DNA of 64,000 bases from Acidobacteriota bacterium (GTDB lineage Bacteria; Acidobacteriota; Thermoanaerobaculia; Gp7-AA8; JAHWKK01), in NCBI GenBank assembly GCA_019347945.1, contig JAHWKK010000011.1, positions 1-64,000 of the forward strand, read 5' to 3'. Positions within the stretch are counted from its first letter, which is position 1. Each line of letters starts with the position of its first letter. The notes beneath the pieces are model-generated. The model did not search any database. It saw nothing but the letters and a program-made list of their open reading frames with translations, and was not told the DNA's origin. The position numbers and the translations under genes are program-made. This document shows positions 1-8,285 of the stretch, one piece after another.

Positions 1-347
1 GGCGGCCACGCGAGGGACCCCGCTGGTTGGCCCAGCCACACCACGCTAAGCCCTGCATGTGGGTCGAAGTCCAACAATTTCGTGGTCGTTTCATTAGGAG
101 CAATTGACCGACGCAACGCGCCGCTAAAGCGGAAATGAACTTGAAAGCCGGCGCTTCGCTGGGCCTGAATGTACTCATTCTGGAGGTCCCTCGCTTGCCC
201 GCCCGCAGGTACGCCGAATCGAGCCAATTCGCAAGCTCGCCGCCCGCTCGGGACGACGGGGCGGGGTGAATGCAGGGCTGAGAGTCCGAAGAGGTTACCT
301 TCGCGGCGTCTCTTCTTTCACTCTTCACTCTTCACTCTTCGTCCCCC
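1..347. repeat. Gene-free stretch with rearranged dispersed-repeat copy A and a GAAGAGTGA array
   Basis: No convincing gene is visible. Bases about 60-130 match, in reverse orientation, parts of the dispersed element seen at 1670-1915, 12388-12665 and 26058-26305. The recognisable words are TCGAAGTCCAACAATTTCG, CGTTTCATTAGGAG and AATTGACCG, but the two halves are joined in a different order, so this copy is rearranged or truncated. Bases 318-340 are tandem TCACTCTTC units, read as GAAGAGTGA on the minus strand, ending 7 bases from the stop codon of the next gene. Confidence 0.6.
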
Positions 348-1496
348 TCAGCGTCTCCGGACCGCGCGTCGTCTCGTCGACGGCGCATCGAACCGGTAGA
401 CGGCGCCGCCGCCGAGATCCGCGACGTAAATCTCTCCGTCGCGATCCTCGCCGAAAGTGGAAATTCTGAACACGGTGTCGAACAGCACCTCGGTCGTCCA
501 TTCGCCTCCGACGCGCTGCGCAGTCCAGATCTTCCCGCTGCAGAAGTCGCCGTAAACGAACCGCCCGAAGAGCTCGCTGACGCGCCCTCCTCGATAGACG
601 TAGCCCGCGGTAACGGCGCACCCGTCGCTCCTTCCGTACGCGAGGATCGGATCGACGAGGTCCGCACTCGAACATCCGGAGGAGGGGGAGAAGCAGGCAA
701 AGCCTTCCTTACGGTTCCAGCCGTAATTCAACCCACCCGGAGAGCCGACCGGCTCGAAGTCGATCTCCTCGAAACGGTTCTGGCCGACGTCGCCCGCGTA
801 GAAATCACCCGTCAGCCGGTCGAACGAGAACCGCCATGGGTTCCTCAGTCCGAAGGCCCAGATCTCCGCTCGCGCCGCCGTACCGACGAACGGATTGTCG
901 GGGGGAATCGAGTAGCGGCCGTAGCTGCCGTCCGGAGTCGTCGAGATGCGGAGAATCTTTCCGAGAAGCGTGTCGAGTCGCTGGCCGTTGCCCATCGGAT
1001 CGCCCCCGTCTCCGCCATCGCCCGTCGCAATCCAGAGATGCCCGTCCGGCCCGAACGCGATCTGGCCGCCGTTATGATTCGAGAAGGGCTGGGAAATCGT
1101 CAGCAGGATCGACTCCGTCGAGGGTGCAGCGGTCCCCGAGCCGGAATCGAAGTCAAAACGCGAGATACGAGTATTTCCCGCCGACGATTCGGTGTAATTG
1201 ACGTAGATGTGCGCTGGCGGGTTTTCCGCCGGGTCGATCGCGACACCGAGCAGTCCTCTTTCCCCACAGCAGCGCACGCGGCTCCGGATGTCGAGAATGA
1301 CCGAGCGCGATCCATCGGGTCGCAGCGCGACGATCCTCCCGGGTTGCTCGGCGACGAAAAGCCGCGCGTCGTGAGGAGTCGATGCAATCGCGACCGGCTG
1401 GTCGAGACCCGAGGCGATCTGGCTGAGCACCACCCCGGCTTTTGCAACGGGACCGAGGAAAGCCACAGCGAGCACGACCGTGCAGATTCGTGGCAT
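348..1496 (-). CDS. Secreted PQQ-dependent sugar dehydrogenase-like beta-propeller
   Basis: A predicted 382-residue exported protein of the glucose/sorbosone dehydrogenase family, soluble six-bladed propellers that oxidise aldose sugars with PQQ in the periplasm. The family signature NHNGG followed by FGPDG and GDGGDGGDP lies near residues 140-170; the His of NHNGG is the catalytic base in characterised members. GERGLLGVAIDP and GLRNPWRFSFD are further propeller motifs. Residues 1 to about 20 form a signal peptide. I chose the ATG at 1496 over the upstream in-frame ATG at 1520 because GGAG lies 6 bases before it and the signal peptide then starts cleanly. Substrate and true PQQ binding are not shown by sequence. 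It seems to be a single-gene unit. Confidence 0.85.
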   Translation of the reverse strand: MPRICTVVLAVAFLGPVAKAGVVLSQIASGLDQPVAIASTPHDARLFVAEQPGRIVALRPDGSRSVILDIRSRVRCCGERGLLGVAIDPAENPPAHIYVNYTESSAGNTRISRFDFDSGSGTAAPSTESILLTISQPFSNHNGGQIAFGPDGHLWIATGDGGDGGDPMGNGQRLDTLLGKILRISTTPDGSYGRYSIPPDNPFVGTAARAEIWAFGLRNPWRFSFDRLTGDFYAGDVGQNRFEEIDFEPVGSPGGLNYGWNRKEGFACFSPSSGCSSADLVDPILAYGRSDGCAVTAGYVYRGGRVSELFGRFVYGDFCSGKIWTAQRVGGEWTTEVLFDTVFRISTFGEDRDGEIYVADLGGGAVYRFDAPSTRRRAVRRR

Positions 1497-1954
1497 GTAT
1501 TCTCCAATCCGGAAGCCCATCCGGTTAATCCCGGCCGTGCGGCCCGGTTGCCGGTGGTCGGTCGCCTGGGAAGAGTGAAGAGTGAAGAGTGAAGAGTGAA
1601 AGAAGAGGCGCCGCGAAGGTTACCTCTTCAGACTCTCATTCTTCCTTCACGACCTGCCCCCCGGATCCTTCGCAGTCCTTCGGCGGCTCCTAATGAAACG
1701 ACCATGAAATTGTTGGACTTCGACCCTTTACAGCGCTTCGCTTGGTCTGATGTCCCAACCTTCGAGGTCCTTCGCCTGCCCGCCCGACCGCCCGCTCAGG
1801 ATGACGTTGGTTTGAGTACCCGAGTTCGGTTGTTTATGCACTCACGGGTGTCATTTCCGTTTCACGGCGCAAGGCGCCGGTCACTGCTCAGGATGAGGAG
1901 TGCTTTGGGTTCCGCGAGAGCAACCAACAATCCCTGATCCCTGATCCCTAATCC
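1497..1954. repeat. Repeat-rich intergenic region: GAAGAGTGA array, dispersed repeat copy B, GGGATCA array
   Basis: Three repeat classes lie side by side. Bases 1570-1601 are tandem GAAGAGTGA followed by AAAGAAGAGGCGCCGCGAAGG, the same sequence that follows the array at 12684. Bases about 1670-1915 are a nearly full copy of the dispersed element, plus orientation, very similar to 26058-26305. Bases 1932-1982 are tandem TCCCTGATCCCTAATCCCTG, running into the 3' end of the neighbouring oxidoreductase gene. An open frame across copy B is not a gene, because the same peptide recurs wherever the repeat occurs. Confidence 0.7.
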
Positions 1955-2947
1955 CTAATCCCTGATCCCTGCTCCCTGATCCCCGACCACAAGAACAATC
2001 TTGCCGGAGCTGGCGCGGGACTCGATCCGGTCGTGCGCGCGGGCGGCCTGGTCGAGCGGATAGCGCGAATCGATTCGAACGTCGAGCGCGCCTCCGGCGA
2101 CCATACCGAGCACCTCCCCCGCCCGGTGGCGCAACTGCTCCGTCGTCTCGACATAGTGACCGAGCGACGGCCGCGTCAGGTAAAAGGATCCGCGAGAGAG
2201 ATTGGTCAGCTCGAATGCGGGGACCGGACCGCTCGACTGGCCGAACGAGACGAGCATTCCCCTCGTTGCAAGGCAGGCGAGACTGTCCGAGAAGGTCGTC
2301 CTGCCGACCGAGTCGTAAACGACCTCCACCCCCTTGTTCTCCGAGAGTTTTCCGATCTCGTCTGCGAAATCCGTTTCGGTATAGAGGATGACCTGGTCGG
2401 CGCCCGCCTCCCGGACGAGCTCCGCCTTTTCCTCGCTGCTCGTCGTTGCGAACACGGTCACACCAAGACGCTCGAGCATCTGAACGAGCAGCAGTCCCAC
2501 CCCTCCGGCACCCGCATGAACGAGAGCCCGGTCACCGTGGCGCAGATGGATCGTGTCGTGAGCGAGGTAATGCGCCGTCATCCCCTGGAGCATGCAGGCT
2601 GCGGCGAGCTCGAATGAAATGTTCTCGCCGAACGGGACGAGCCGGCCGGCCGGAATCACGGCGTATTCGGCATACGAGCCGGTGAAGGGTGCCCAGGCGA
2701 CACGCGCCCCCGGTTCGAGATCGCGAACGCCCTCCCCGACCGAATGAACGACACCGGCTCCCTCCTGCCCCGGCGTGAACGGAAGCTCTCTCGGATAGAG
2801 CCCGGTACGATGGTAGACGTCGATGAAGTTCACACCCGCCGCCATCACTTCGACGACGACCTCTCCTTCACCCGGCTCCGGAATCTCAGTTTCAATCAAC
2901 TCCAGCACATCGCTTCCGCCGGTTCTGCTCACCGAGACCGTTCTCAT
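1955..2947 (-). CDS. NAD(P)H:quinone oxidoreductase, zinc-free MDR family
   Basis: About 330 residues of a medium-chain dehydrogenase/reductase of the quinone oxidoreductase type, cytoplasmic, reducing quinones or enones with NADPH. Visible features are the GroES-like N-terminal half with GVNFIDVYHRTGLYP (about residues 42-56), PGQEGAG, and the Rossmann motif HAGAGGVGLLLVQ near residue 145. Structural-zinc cysteines are absent, as expected for this subfamily. The ATG at 2947 is preceded by AGAGGAAGG at good spacing; a further upstream start is possible but adds an unrelated segment. The final residues (roughly GDQGAGIRD) are encoded by the GGGATCA tandem array, which also provides the TAG stop. 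It is divergent from phhB, 56 bases apart. Confidence 0.88.
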   Translation of the reverse strand: MRTVSVSRTGGSDVLELIETEIPEPGEGEVVVEVMAAGVNFIDVYHRTGLYPRELPFTPGQEGAGVVHSVGEGVRDLEPGARVAWAPFTGSYAEYAVIPAGRLVPFGENISFELAAACMLQGMTAHYLAHDTIHLRHGDRALVHAGAGGVGLLLVQMLERLGVTVFATTSSEEKAELVREAGADQVILYTETDFADEIGKLSENKGVEVVYDSVGRTTFSDSLACLATRGMLVSFGQSSGPVPAFELTNLSRGSFYLTRPSLGHYVETTEQLRHRAGEVLGMVAGGALDVRIDSRYPLDQAARAHDRIESRASSGKIVLVVGDQGAGIRD

Positions 2948-3003
2948 GGGGACCCCTTCCTCTGCCGACCTCTCATCTTCACCCCACCATATAATGACCT
3001 CGC

Positions 3004-3345
3004 ATGGAGGATCTCGCCGAAAAGCATTGCATCCCCTGCCGCGGTGGCGTTCCCGTCCTGACGGCAGAGGAGATCGCACCCCTCCTGGAACAGCTCGAAG
3101 CGGGCTGGACCGTCATCGACGATCATCACCTCGAAAAGGAGTGGGTGTTCAGCGACTTTGCAACCGCGCTCGCGTTCACCAACCGGGCGGGAGCCATCGC
3201 CGAGGAGGAAGGCCATCATCCCGACATCGAGCTCGGATGGGGCCGGGTCAAGGTCACGATCTGGACTCACAAGATCGACGGACTGACCGAAAGCGATTTC
3301 ATCCTCGCGGCAAAGATCGACAAACAAGCCGGGTCGGCGGACTAG
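3004..3345 (+). CDS. phhB: 4a-hydroxytetrahydrobiopterin dehydratase
   Basis: A 113-residue protein of the pterin-4a-carbinolamine dehydratase family, which dehydrates 4a-hydroxytetrahydrobiopterin and so recycles the pterin cofactor of aromatic amino acid hydroxylases. The family signature EEGHHPDIELGWGRVKV (about residues 75-91), followed by TH and GLTESD, contains the active-site histidines. Length matches the family. No pterin-dependent hydroxylase is next to it, so its partner must lie elsewhere or it may have a molybdopterin-related role as proposed for some homologues. Its 3' end overlaps the convergent small membrane protein gene by 4 bases. Confidence 0.93.
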   Translation: MEDLAEKHCIPCRGGVPVLTAEEIAPLLEQLEAGWTVIDDHHLEKEWVFSDFATALAFTNRAGAIAEEEGHHPDIELGWGRVKVTIWTHKIDGLTESDFILAAKIDKQAGSAD

Positions 3346-3596
3346 TCGGACTTGTCGGACGGGTCGGACGGGTCGGATGGGCCGGATGGGCCGGCCGGGG
3401 TTGATCCAAGCTGCCGCCGGTCGGGAGTACCTCGCGGAACGGTGCGGCGATCCTTCCTCCGTTTCACCCACTGCCGGACGCGGTTCGCCGCCGACTTGCC
3501 GATTGCAAAAAGCAGAAGTCTCGCCGGAAGCCACGCCAGACCGATCGCGACAACCACCGCGAGGCAGGCGACGAAGACGATTCCAATCTGAGACAT
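3342..3596 (-). CDS. Small single-pass membrane protein with repeat-encoded Ser-Asp-Pro tail
   Basis: An 84-residue protein of unknown function. Residues about 5-33 form one hydrophobic transmembrane helix, followed by a strongly basic segment (KRRKDRR). The last 14 residues (SGPSDPSDPSDKSD) are translated from a tandem TCGGACGGG array, so the tail was probably acquired when the repeat expanded. AAGGAG is well placed before the ATG, which supports it as a real gene. It starts 30 bases after the stop of the NtrC-type regulator on the same strand and could be cotranscribed with it. The array recurs at about 5053 and 56805. Confidence 0.6.
   Translation of the reverse strand: MSQIGIVFVACLAVVVAIGLAWLPARLLLFAIGKSAANRVRQWVKRRKDRRTVPRGTPDRRQLGSTPAGPSGPSDPSDPSDKSD
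3345..3400. repeat. TCCGACGGG tandem array
   Basis: Tandem near-identical 9-10-base units (TCGGACGGG / TCGGATGGGCC) between two convergent genes; they are read through as the C-terminus of the minus-strand small membrane protein. Related arrays lie at 5053-5103 and 56805-56832. Confidence 0.75.
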
Positions 3597-3626
3597 CCGT
3601 TTTCTCTCCTTGTGACGTTCCGGCAG

Positions 3627-4982
3627 TCACTCCCTCTGGATTCCATATTGATCGATCTTCTTGTAGAGATTCGAACGAGGTGTTCCGATCGCCTCCGCCG
3701 TTTTGGAGACGTTCCAGCCGTGCTCACGCAGCTTCGCGAGAATGAAGCTCTTCTCCGCCTGATCCTTGAAGTCCTGCAGCGTATTGATCTGCAACGCCCC
3801 GGTGATGATTTCCGCCGGCAGCTGGAACATCTCGCCCGGAAGGTCACTCGCATCGATCTCGTCTCCGGGTGACATGATGACGAGCCGCTCGACGACGTTT
3901 CGCAGCTCGCGGACGTTTCCGCGCCACGGCGCCTCCCGGAGCGCTTTCTTCGCCGCCGTCGTGAACGTCTTGGCCTTGTGAGCGTACCGCGCCGCGAATA
4001 GCGCCGCGAAGTGATCGGCGAGCAGAGGAATGTCGTCCCGTCGCTCCCGCAGCGAGGGGGTTCGGATCGGGATCACATTCAGCCGGTAGAACAAGTCATC
4101 CCGGAAACGCCCCTCCTCGATGGCTTGCCGCAAGTCCTTGTTCGTTGCGGCAATCACCCGGACATCGACATTCACCACCGAAGCGGCGCCGACCGGCTCG
4201 ACTTCACCCTCCTGCAGAACGCGGAGCACCTTCGCCTGCGTCCTTCCCGACATATCGCCGACCTCGTCGAGAAAAATCGTCCCGCCATCCGCAGCCACGA
4301 ACTTTCCCGTCTGTTTCCGGGTAGCCCCCGTGAACGAGCCCTTTTCGTGTCCGAACAGCTCCGATTCAATCAGTTCTTCGGGAATCGCGGCGCAGTTGAC
4401 CTGGACGAATGGCTTCGAACGCCGCTCGGAAAGCTCGTGAATCTCTCGCGCGACCAGTTCCTTGCCCGTTCCGCTCTCCCCTTCGATCAGGACGGTCGCC
4501 GAGGTCGGCGCGGCTTTGCGGATCTGCTCGCGGAGCGTGTGAATCTCGGCCGATTCCCCGACGATCACCTGCTCCCGCTCCTGCTGGCGCTTCAGCTCGC
4601 GGTTCTCTCCACGAAGTGAGCTCTGTTCGGTCGCATTGCGAACCGCGACCAGCAGCCGGTCACGATTCAGCGGCTTCTCGAGAAAGTCCCACGCACCCTT
4701 TCGCGTCGCTTCCACCGCCGTCTGAATGTCCCCGTGGCCCGAGATCATGACGACGGGCACGCCGATCTTTCGCTCCGAGAGGTTGTCGAGCACTTCCATT
4801 CCGTCGAGTACCGGCATCTTCACGTCGAGCAGCACCACATCGAAAGGCTCGGCGGCGAGGCGCTCGATCCCGTCGCTTCCGGAGCGGGACTCGTGAACCT
4901 GGTAGCCCTCATACTCGAGAATCATCCGGATCGCATCACGAACCGAGCTCTCGTCATCGATGATCAGTACACGCCTCGGCAT
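3627..4982 (-). CDS. NtrC-family sigma-54-dependent response regulator
   Basis: A 451-residue regulator with the full three-domain layout. Residues 1-120 are a receiver domain (LIIDDE, phosphoacceptor Asp in VVLLDVKMP, Lys in EKPLNRDR). Residues about 140-375 are the AAA+ domain with Walker A GESGTGKE, the sigma-54 contact loop read here as GSFTGA instead of the usual GAFTGA, and Walker B FLDEVGDM. The C-terminus is a Fis-type helix-turn-helix (NVSKTAEAIGTPRSNLYKKI). It should activate sigma-54 promoters after phosphorylation by a histidine kinase. No kinase gene is adjacent, so it is an orphan here and its target is unknown. Confidence 0.95.
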   Translation of the reverse strand: MPRRVLIIDDESSVRDAIRMILEYEGYQVHESRSGSDGIERLAAEPFDVVLLDVKMPVLDGMEVLDNLSERKIGVPVVMISGHGDIQTAVEATRKGAWDFLEKPLNRDRLLVAVRNATEQSSLRGENRELKRQQEREQVIVGESAEIHTLREQIRKAAPTSATVLIEGESGTGKELVAREIHELSERRSKPFVQVNCAAIPEELIESELFGHEKGSFTGATRKQTGKFVAADGGTIFLDEVGDMSGRTQAKVLRVLQEGEVEPVGAASVVNVDVRVIAATNKDLRQAIEEGRFRDDLFYRLNVIPIRTPSLRERRDDIPLLADHFAALFAARYAHKAKTFTTAAKKALREAPWRGNVRELRNVVERLVIMSPGDEIDASDLPGEMFQLPAEIITGALQINTLQDFKDQAEKSFILAKLREHGWNVSKTAEAIGTPRSNLYKKIDQYGIQRE

Positions 4983-5052
4983 CCCTTTCGACCTCGCTTG
5001 CGGAATCCACGCCGCATTCTCTCAGAGTTTTTGCGCATCGGCCGTCGGTAAG

Positions 5053-5103
5053 GTCTGACACGTCCGACGGGTCTGACAGGTCCGACACGCCCGACAGGTC
5101 CCG
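5053..5103. repeat. TCCGAC/TCTGAC tandem array
   Basis: About five imperfect 10-base units (GTCTGACACG, GTCCGACGGG, GTCTGACAGG and so on) in the 180-base gap between the regulator and the DUF3187 gene. Same family as 3345-3400 and 56805-56832. Confidence 0.75.
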
Positions 5104-5162
5104 CGAGAACCGTCCTCGAGGACTGATCCGCCAAAGAGGGCCGACGGTTCGGCCACGCAGGT

Positions 5163-6245
5163 TCAGCGAAGTTTCGAAAGTCTCGTGAGACCGATCTGCA
5201 CGACGAGATCCGAACTGTTCTCGAAGCTTTTGACGTTTTCTCCAACCGCGATGTGAATCGCGGTCCGATCGGTGATCATGTGGCGCAGCGCCACAGTCAC
5301 CTGCCATATCGCGTCAGAGAGCTCCTCGAAGCCGAGATCGCGCAGAGGGGACTCCCATGTGCCGGCCTGCAGCAGAAACGCCGTGGAGCCCGTGGCTTTC
5401 CATCCGACGGCCACGGAACCCGAGGAGACGAACTGCGCCGGTGTCCCGAGGGTCTCGTGCTTCCCGAGCCGGGTCATGAAAGCGGAGGCGTGTGCGGTCA
5501 GGCGCCGGCCCGCGTGGCTCGCCATCAGACCGAACGACGCGTCCGCGCTCCCCGACCCTCTCAGAGTCGAAGCATCGCCAGTGGGGAGCTCCAGCGACGT
5601 GACGACGCCCCATCGCACGGTCTCGCTCCCGCGGTACGGACGCGACCAGGCACCATGAAGCGCGATGTCGCCGATCTCACTCCCCACCATCCCGTTCGTC
5701 GCATCGAACGTCCGGCCGGGAACGCGCACGAAGTAATCATCCTGGCGTGCAAAGGTCCTCTCATCGTCCCTCAGCCCGAATGCCTCGTGGAATCCCTCGA
5801 TGATCTCATCCGCCCACCCTCCGTGATAACTCATGACCGGCAGGTCGATCGCGAACTGGTAGCCGTCGCCGAAGGAGCGAACGGCGCGGAAGGTCGTGGT
5901 CTGGACTTCACCGTCGACCACGAAAAGGGGCCCCTTGAATTGATCGGCCGCATGCCGGATCGAAACCGACTCATCGTCGAGCTCGCGGAGACTGTCCGCA
6001 AAGAGTCGCGACTTCGCAAACGAATTCGCCGACGTCGTCGTCAGCCCGAGCTTCCATTGTGAGTCCTGAACCGCCGAGCTCCAGCCACCAGGCTGAAGAA
6101 AACCCTGCGTCAGCAGAAACCCGTCCCGAACCGGCAGCGGATCGAGCAGCTCGGAGGCACCGGCGTCCCCACCGGTCAACGCCCCTGCGAGAAGCAAAGC
6201 GGAAACGATTCTCAGAATGCGCCCGAGCGAAAAACGATGACTCAT
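5163..6245 (-). CDS. DUF3187-like outer-membrane protein
   Basis: A 360-residue exported protein. The N-terminus has a signal peptide (about residues 1-30, LLLAGALTGGDAGAS), then DPLPVRDGFLLTQGFLQ and alternating beta-rich segments up to a C-terminal strand, as expected for an outer-membrane barrel. LELPTGDASTLRGSGS matches the LPTGEQGTLRGSGG segment of the protein at 53414-54463, so the two are paralogues; both fit DUF3187. Function is unknown for this family. It starts inside the stop codon of the Rrf2 regulator (ATGA overlap), so the two are translationally coupled and probably coregulated by it. Confidence 0.72.
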   Translation of the reverse strand: MSHRFSLGRILRIVSALLLAGALTGGDAGASELLDPLPVRDGFLLTQGFLQPGGWSSAVQDSQWKLGLTTTSANSFAKSRLFADSLRELDDESVSIRHAADQFKGPLFVVDGEVQTTTFRAVRSFGDGYQFAIDLPVMSYHGGWADEIIEGFHEAFGLRDDERTFARQDDYFVRVPGRTFDATNGMVGSEIGDIALHGAWSRPYRGSETVRWGVVTSLELPTGDASTLRGSGSADASFGLMASHAGRRLTAHASAFMTRLGKHETLGTPAQFVSSGSVAVGWKATGSTAFLLQAGTWESPLRDLGFEELSDAIWQVTVALRHMITDRTAIHIAVGENVKSFENSSDLVVQIGLTRLSKLR

Positions 6246-6661
6246 GATGCGATTGCCTCCTTTACATCCCGAACGAAATCCGCGAGCGTCCTCGATCGGA
6301 GATAACCCGCAAACGCCTCTTCCGCATCGGCGGTATACGTCGCGAGAATTCTGCAGACCGAGCTGCCGACCGGACAGTCCGGATTCGTATCTTCGTGAAC
6401 GCGCATGACGGTCCGCTCCTCGACGGCGTGATAAATGTCGAGCAGCGAGATTTTCTCCGGAGAACGGAGCAGCATCGCTCCCCCTCGCCGGCCGGCCTGC
6501 ACCGTCACCAGACCCGATGCCGAGAGCAAACCCATCAGTCTTCGGATCACCACCGGATTCGTATTCACGCTCGAAGCGACGAGATCCGAGCTCACCGGCT
6601 GTCCGGCTCGCAACGCGAGAAGCGCCAGGGCGTGGAGGGCGACTGCGAATCGACTGTTCAT
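6242..6661 (-). CDS. Rrf2-family transcriptional regulator
   Basis: A 139-residue winged-helix DNA-binding protein of the Rrf2 family. The N-terminus SRFAVALHALALLAL and the wing around VQAGRRGGAMLL are typical. Iron-sulfur sensing members (IscR, NsrR) use three cysteines; only two are visible here (DCPVGSSVC, about residues 96-103), so it may be closer to the YwnA/CymR-like branch or use an altered cluster. It is the first gene of a two-gene unit with the DUF3187 barrel (4-base overlap), suggesting it controls that gene and itself. Confidence 0.88.
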   Translation of the reverse strand: MNSRFAVALHALALLALRAGQPVSSDLVASSVNTNPVVIRRLMGLLSASGLVTVQAGRRGGAMLLRSPEKISLLDIYHAVEERTVMRVHEDTNPDCPVGSSVCRILATYTADAEEAFAGYLRSRTLADFVRDVKEAIAS

Positions 6662-7034
6662 AGGGTCGAGGATGATCCACGGGGGTTGTCCGCGGATGCT
6701 TCTCGGAAATGGAACAAACTACATTACACTTAATTCCTTTGCCCTTCTTTACGTACGAATCGGCGTTTCACAGGTTTGAGCTGAGGTGATAGGGAGAAGG
6801 GCGCGCGGCGGGAGCGACGCGTCAGGGCCGCGCAAACGCGGCTGAAGGTTCGAGGTTTCGGTTTGAGCAACAGCCCGTTCAGACCCGGCCTAGGCCCGTC
6901 CTTCGGCGGCTCCTTATGAACCGGCAGTACGATCAGCGCTCCGCTTGGTCTGAGAATGCGGGCAGGCTCGCAAACTGGGAACCGTTCACTGGCAACCGGC
7001 AACCGGCGACCGAAAAAAGATAGACTCGACCCCC
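6662..7034. other. Intergenic region with AT-rich promoter segment and decayed repeat copy
   Basis: Bases about 6700-6760 are clearly AT-rich compared with the rest and probably hold the promoter of the minus-strand Rrf2 gene. Bases about 6897-6952 (CTTCGGCGGCTCCT, then GCTCCGCTTGGTCTGA) match the two ends of the first part of the dispersed 250-base element with the middle altered, so this is a decayed copy. Bases near 6995 carry CAACCGG units in tandem. No gene is visible. Confidence 0.45.
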
Positions 7035-8024
7035 ATGTCAGCCGTCACACATGCTTCTCCCCCCGACAAAGCCCCGATTCTCTCCAGTCTCGGTCCCGAG
7101 CCGTGGAAGGTTCCATGGTGGAAACCGGCGAAGGGGGACCGCCTCACCTTCCTCTATCTCGTCGGGATTCACCTACTCGCCCTGGTCGGGCTGATCCTCT
7201 TTCCCACCCCCGGCTGGAAGATCGCGCTGGTCACGGTGGGCGTCGCGTGGCTCGGCGGCTTTGGAGTCACGATCGGATACCACCGCTGTCTCGCCCATAC
7301 GGCGCTTCGGCTCCATCCGGTGGTCCGCCACAGCCTGATCTTCTTCGCGATGTTCGGAGGCTCCGGCTCCCCCGATTCGTGGACAGCCAACCATCGACAG
7401 CATCATTCGAAAGTCGAGACTCCGGAAGACATCTCGAGCCCGTGGGTCGGCGGGTTCTGGTGGTCGCATCTCCGGTGGCTCTGGCAGGCGGGAGAGGTTC
7501 CACTCGACCGATGGTGTCCCGATCTCGACCAGCCGCAGTACCGGATATGGAACCGGCTTCAGATTCCGATTCTCGCGGTCTCACTTTTCGGGGGACTTCT
7601 CTTCGGTGCGGCGGCCTTCTTCTGGTTCGGCCCGATGCGGCTCGTCGTGTCGCTCCACGCGCAATGCTTCGTCAACAGCATCGCGCACATGAGAGAGGAC
7701 CGGCTGGAAGGAGAAGATTCCTCACAGAACATCACATGGCTCGGTTTTCTTCACTTCTTCCAGGGGGAGAACTGGCACGCGAATCATCATGCGAAGCCGT
7801 CGGTCGCCCGCTTCGGGTGGACTCCGTGGCAGCTCGACTTCGGGTGGTACGCCATCGTTCTGCTCGAAAAGCTCGGACTGGCAACGAGGGTCAAACGTCC
7901 CGATCTTCAACGGTTGGAGGTTGGAGGTTGGAGGTTGGAGGTTGGAGGTTGGAGGTCAGTGTCGGTTCGTCATCCTGAGCCGCCGAAGGACGGCGAAGGA
8001 TCTGGGGAGTGGATGAAAGGGTGA
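7035..8024 (+). CDS. Acyl-CoA desaturase (stearoyl-CoA 9-desaturase type), first copy
   Basis: A 329-residue integral-membrane diiron desaturase that introduces a double bond into fatty acyl chains. The three histidine boxes are HRCLAH (about residue 82), NHRQHH (about 120) and NWHANHH (about 252), separated by hydrophobic spans in the usual order. The functional protein seems to end near residue 295; the remaining roughly 35 residues (RLEVGGWRLEVGGWR and on) are translated from a TTGGAGG tandem array and then from a CATCCTGAGCCGCCGAAGG repeat. The tail is therefore an accident of repeat growth. A second desaturase follows about 260 bases downstream. Confidence 0.9.
   Translation: MSAVTHASPPDKAPILSSLGPEPWKVPWWKPAKGDRLTFLYLVGIHLLALVGLILFPTPGWKIALVTVGVAWLGGFGVTIGYHRCLAHTALRLHPVVRHSLIFFAMFGGSGSPDSWTANHRQHHSKVETPEDISSPWVGGFWWSHLRWLWQAGEVPLDRWCPDLDQPQYRIWNRLQIPILAVSLFGGLLFGAAAFFWFGPMRLVVSLHAQCFVNSIAHMREDRLEGEDSSQNITWLGFLHFFQGENWHANHHAKPSVARFGWTPWQLDFGWYAIVLLEKLGLATRVKRPDLQRLEVGGWRLEVGGWRSVSVRHPEPPKDGEGSGEWMKG
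7913..7955. repeat. TTGGAGG tandem array inside the end of the desaturase gene
   Basis: About six consecutive TTGGAGG heptamers in the reading frame of the upstream desaturase. They are followed at about 7971-8010 by GTCATCCTGAGC(CGCCGAAGGACGGCGAAGG), a short repeat also seen at 25960 and 53273, and at 8030-8080 by the partner repeat ending GGGCTCAGAATGACGAG, also seen near 23470 and 53160. Confidence 0.8.
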
Positions 8025-8285
8025 CTTACGACCCCCGCCCAGATTCTTCGCCCGTGCTCCGCCGGGCTCAGAATGACGAGTGCTTTGCTCTTCAAACTGA
8101 ATCCTGAATCCTGCCCCCTGAATCCTGTCTCCTCCAACCTCAAACCTCCGATCTTCACACGGTCTCAGAATTGCAATTAAGTACAGATAACATCAGTTGT
8201 TGCAACGTACAATCTATGGATCAGCCAGCTCGTGGACCGTTCTCGTGAGTCGTGCCGGTTGAAGAGAGGGCATAACTGGAGCGAA

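Noticed and set aside
1660-1937. Open frame across the dispersed repeat (reading DFDPLQRFAWSDVP)
   Set aside because: The same peptide appears in other copies of the repeat, with frame breaks and no ribosome binding site; it is a repeat translation, not a gene.
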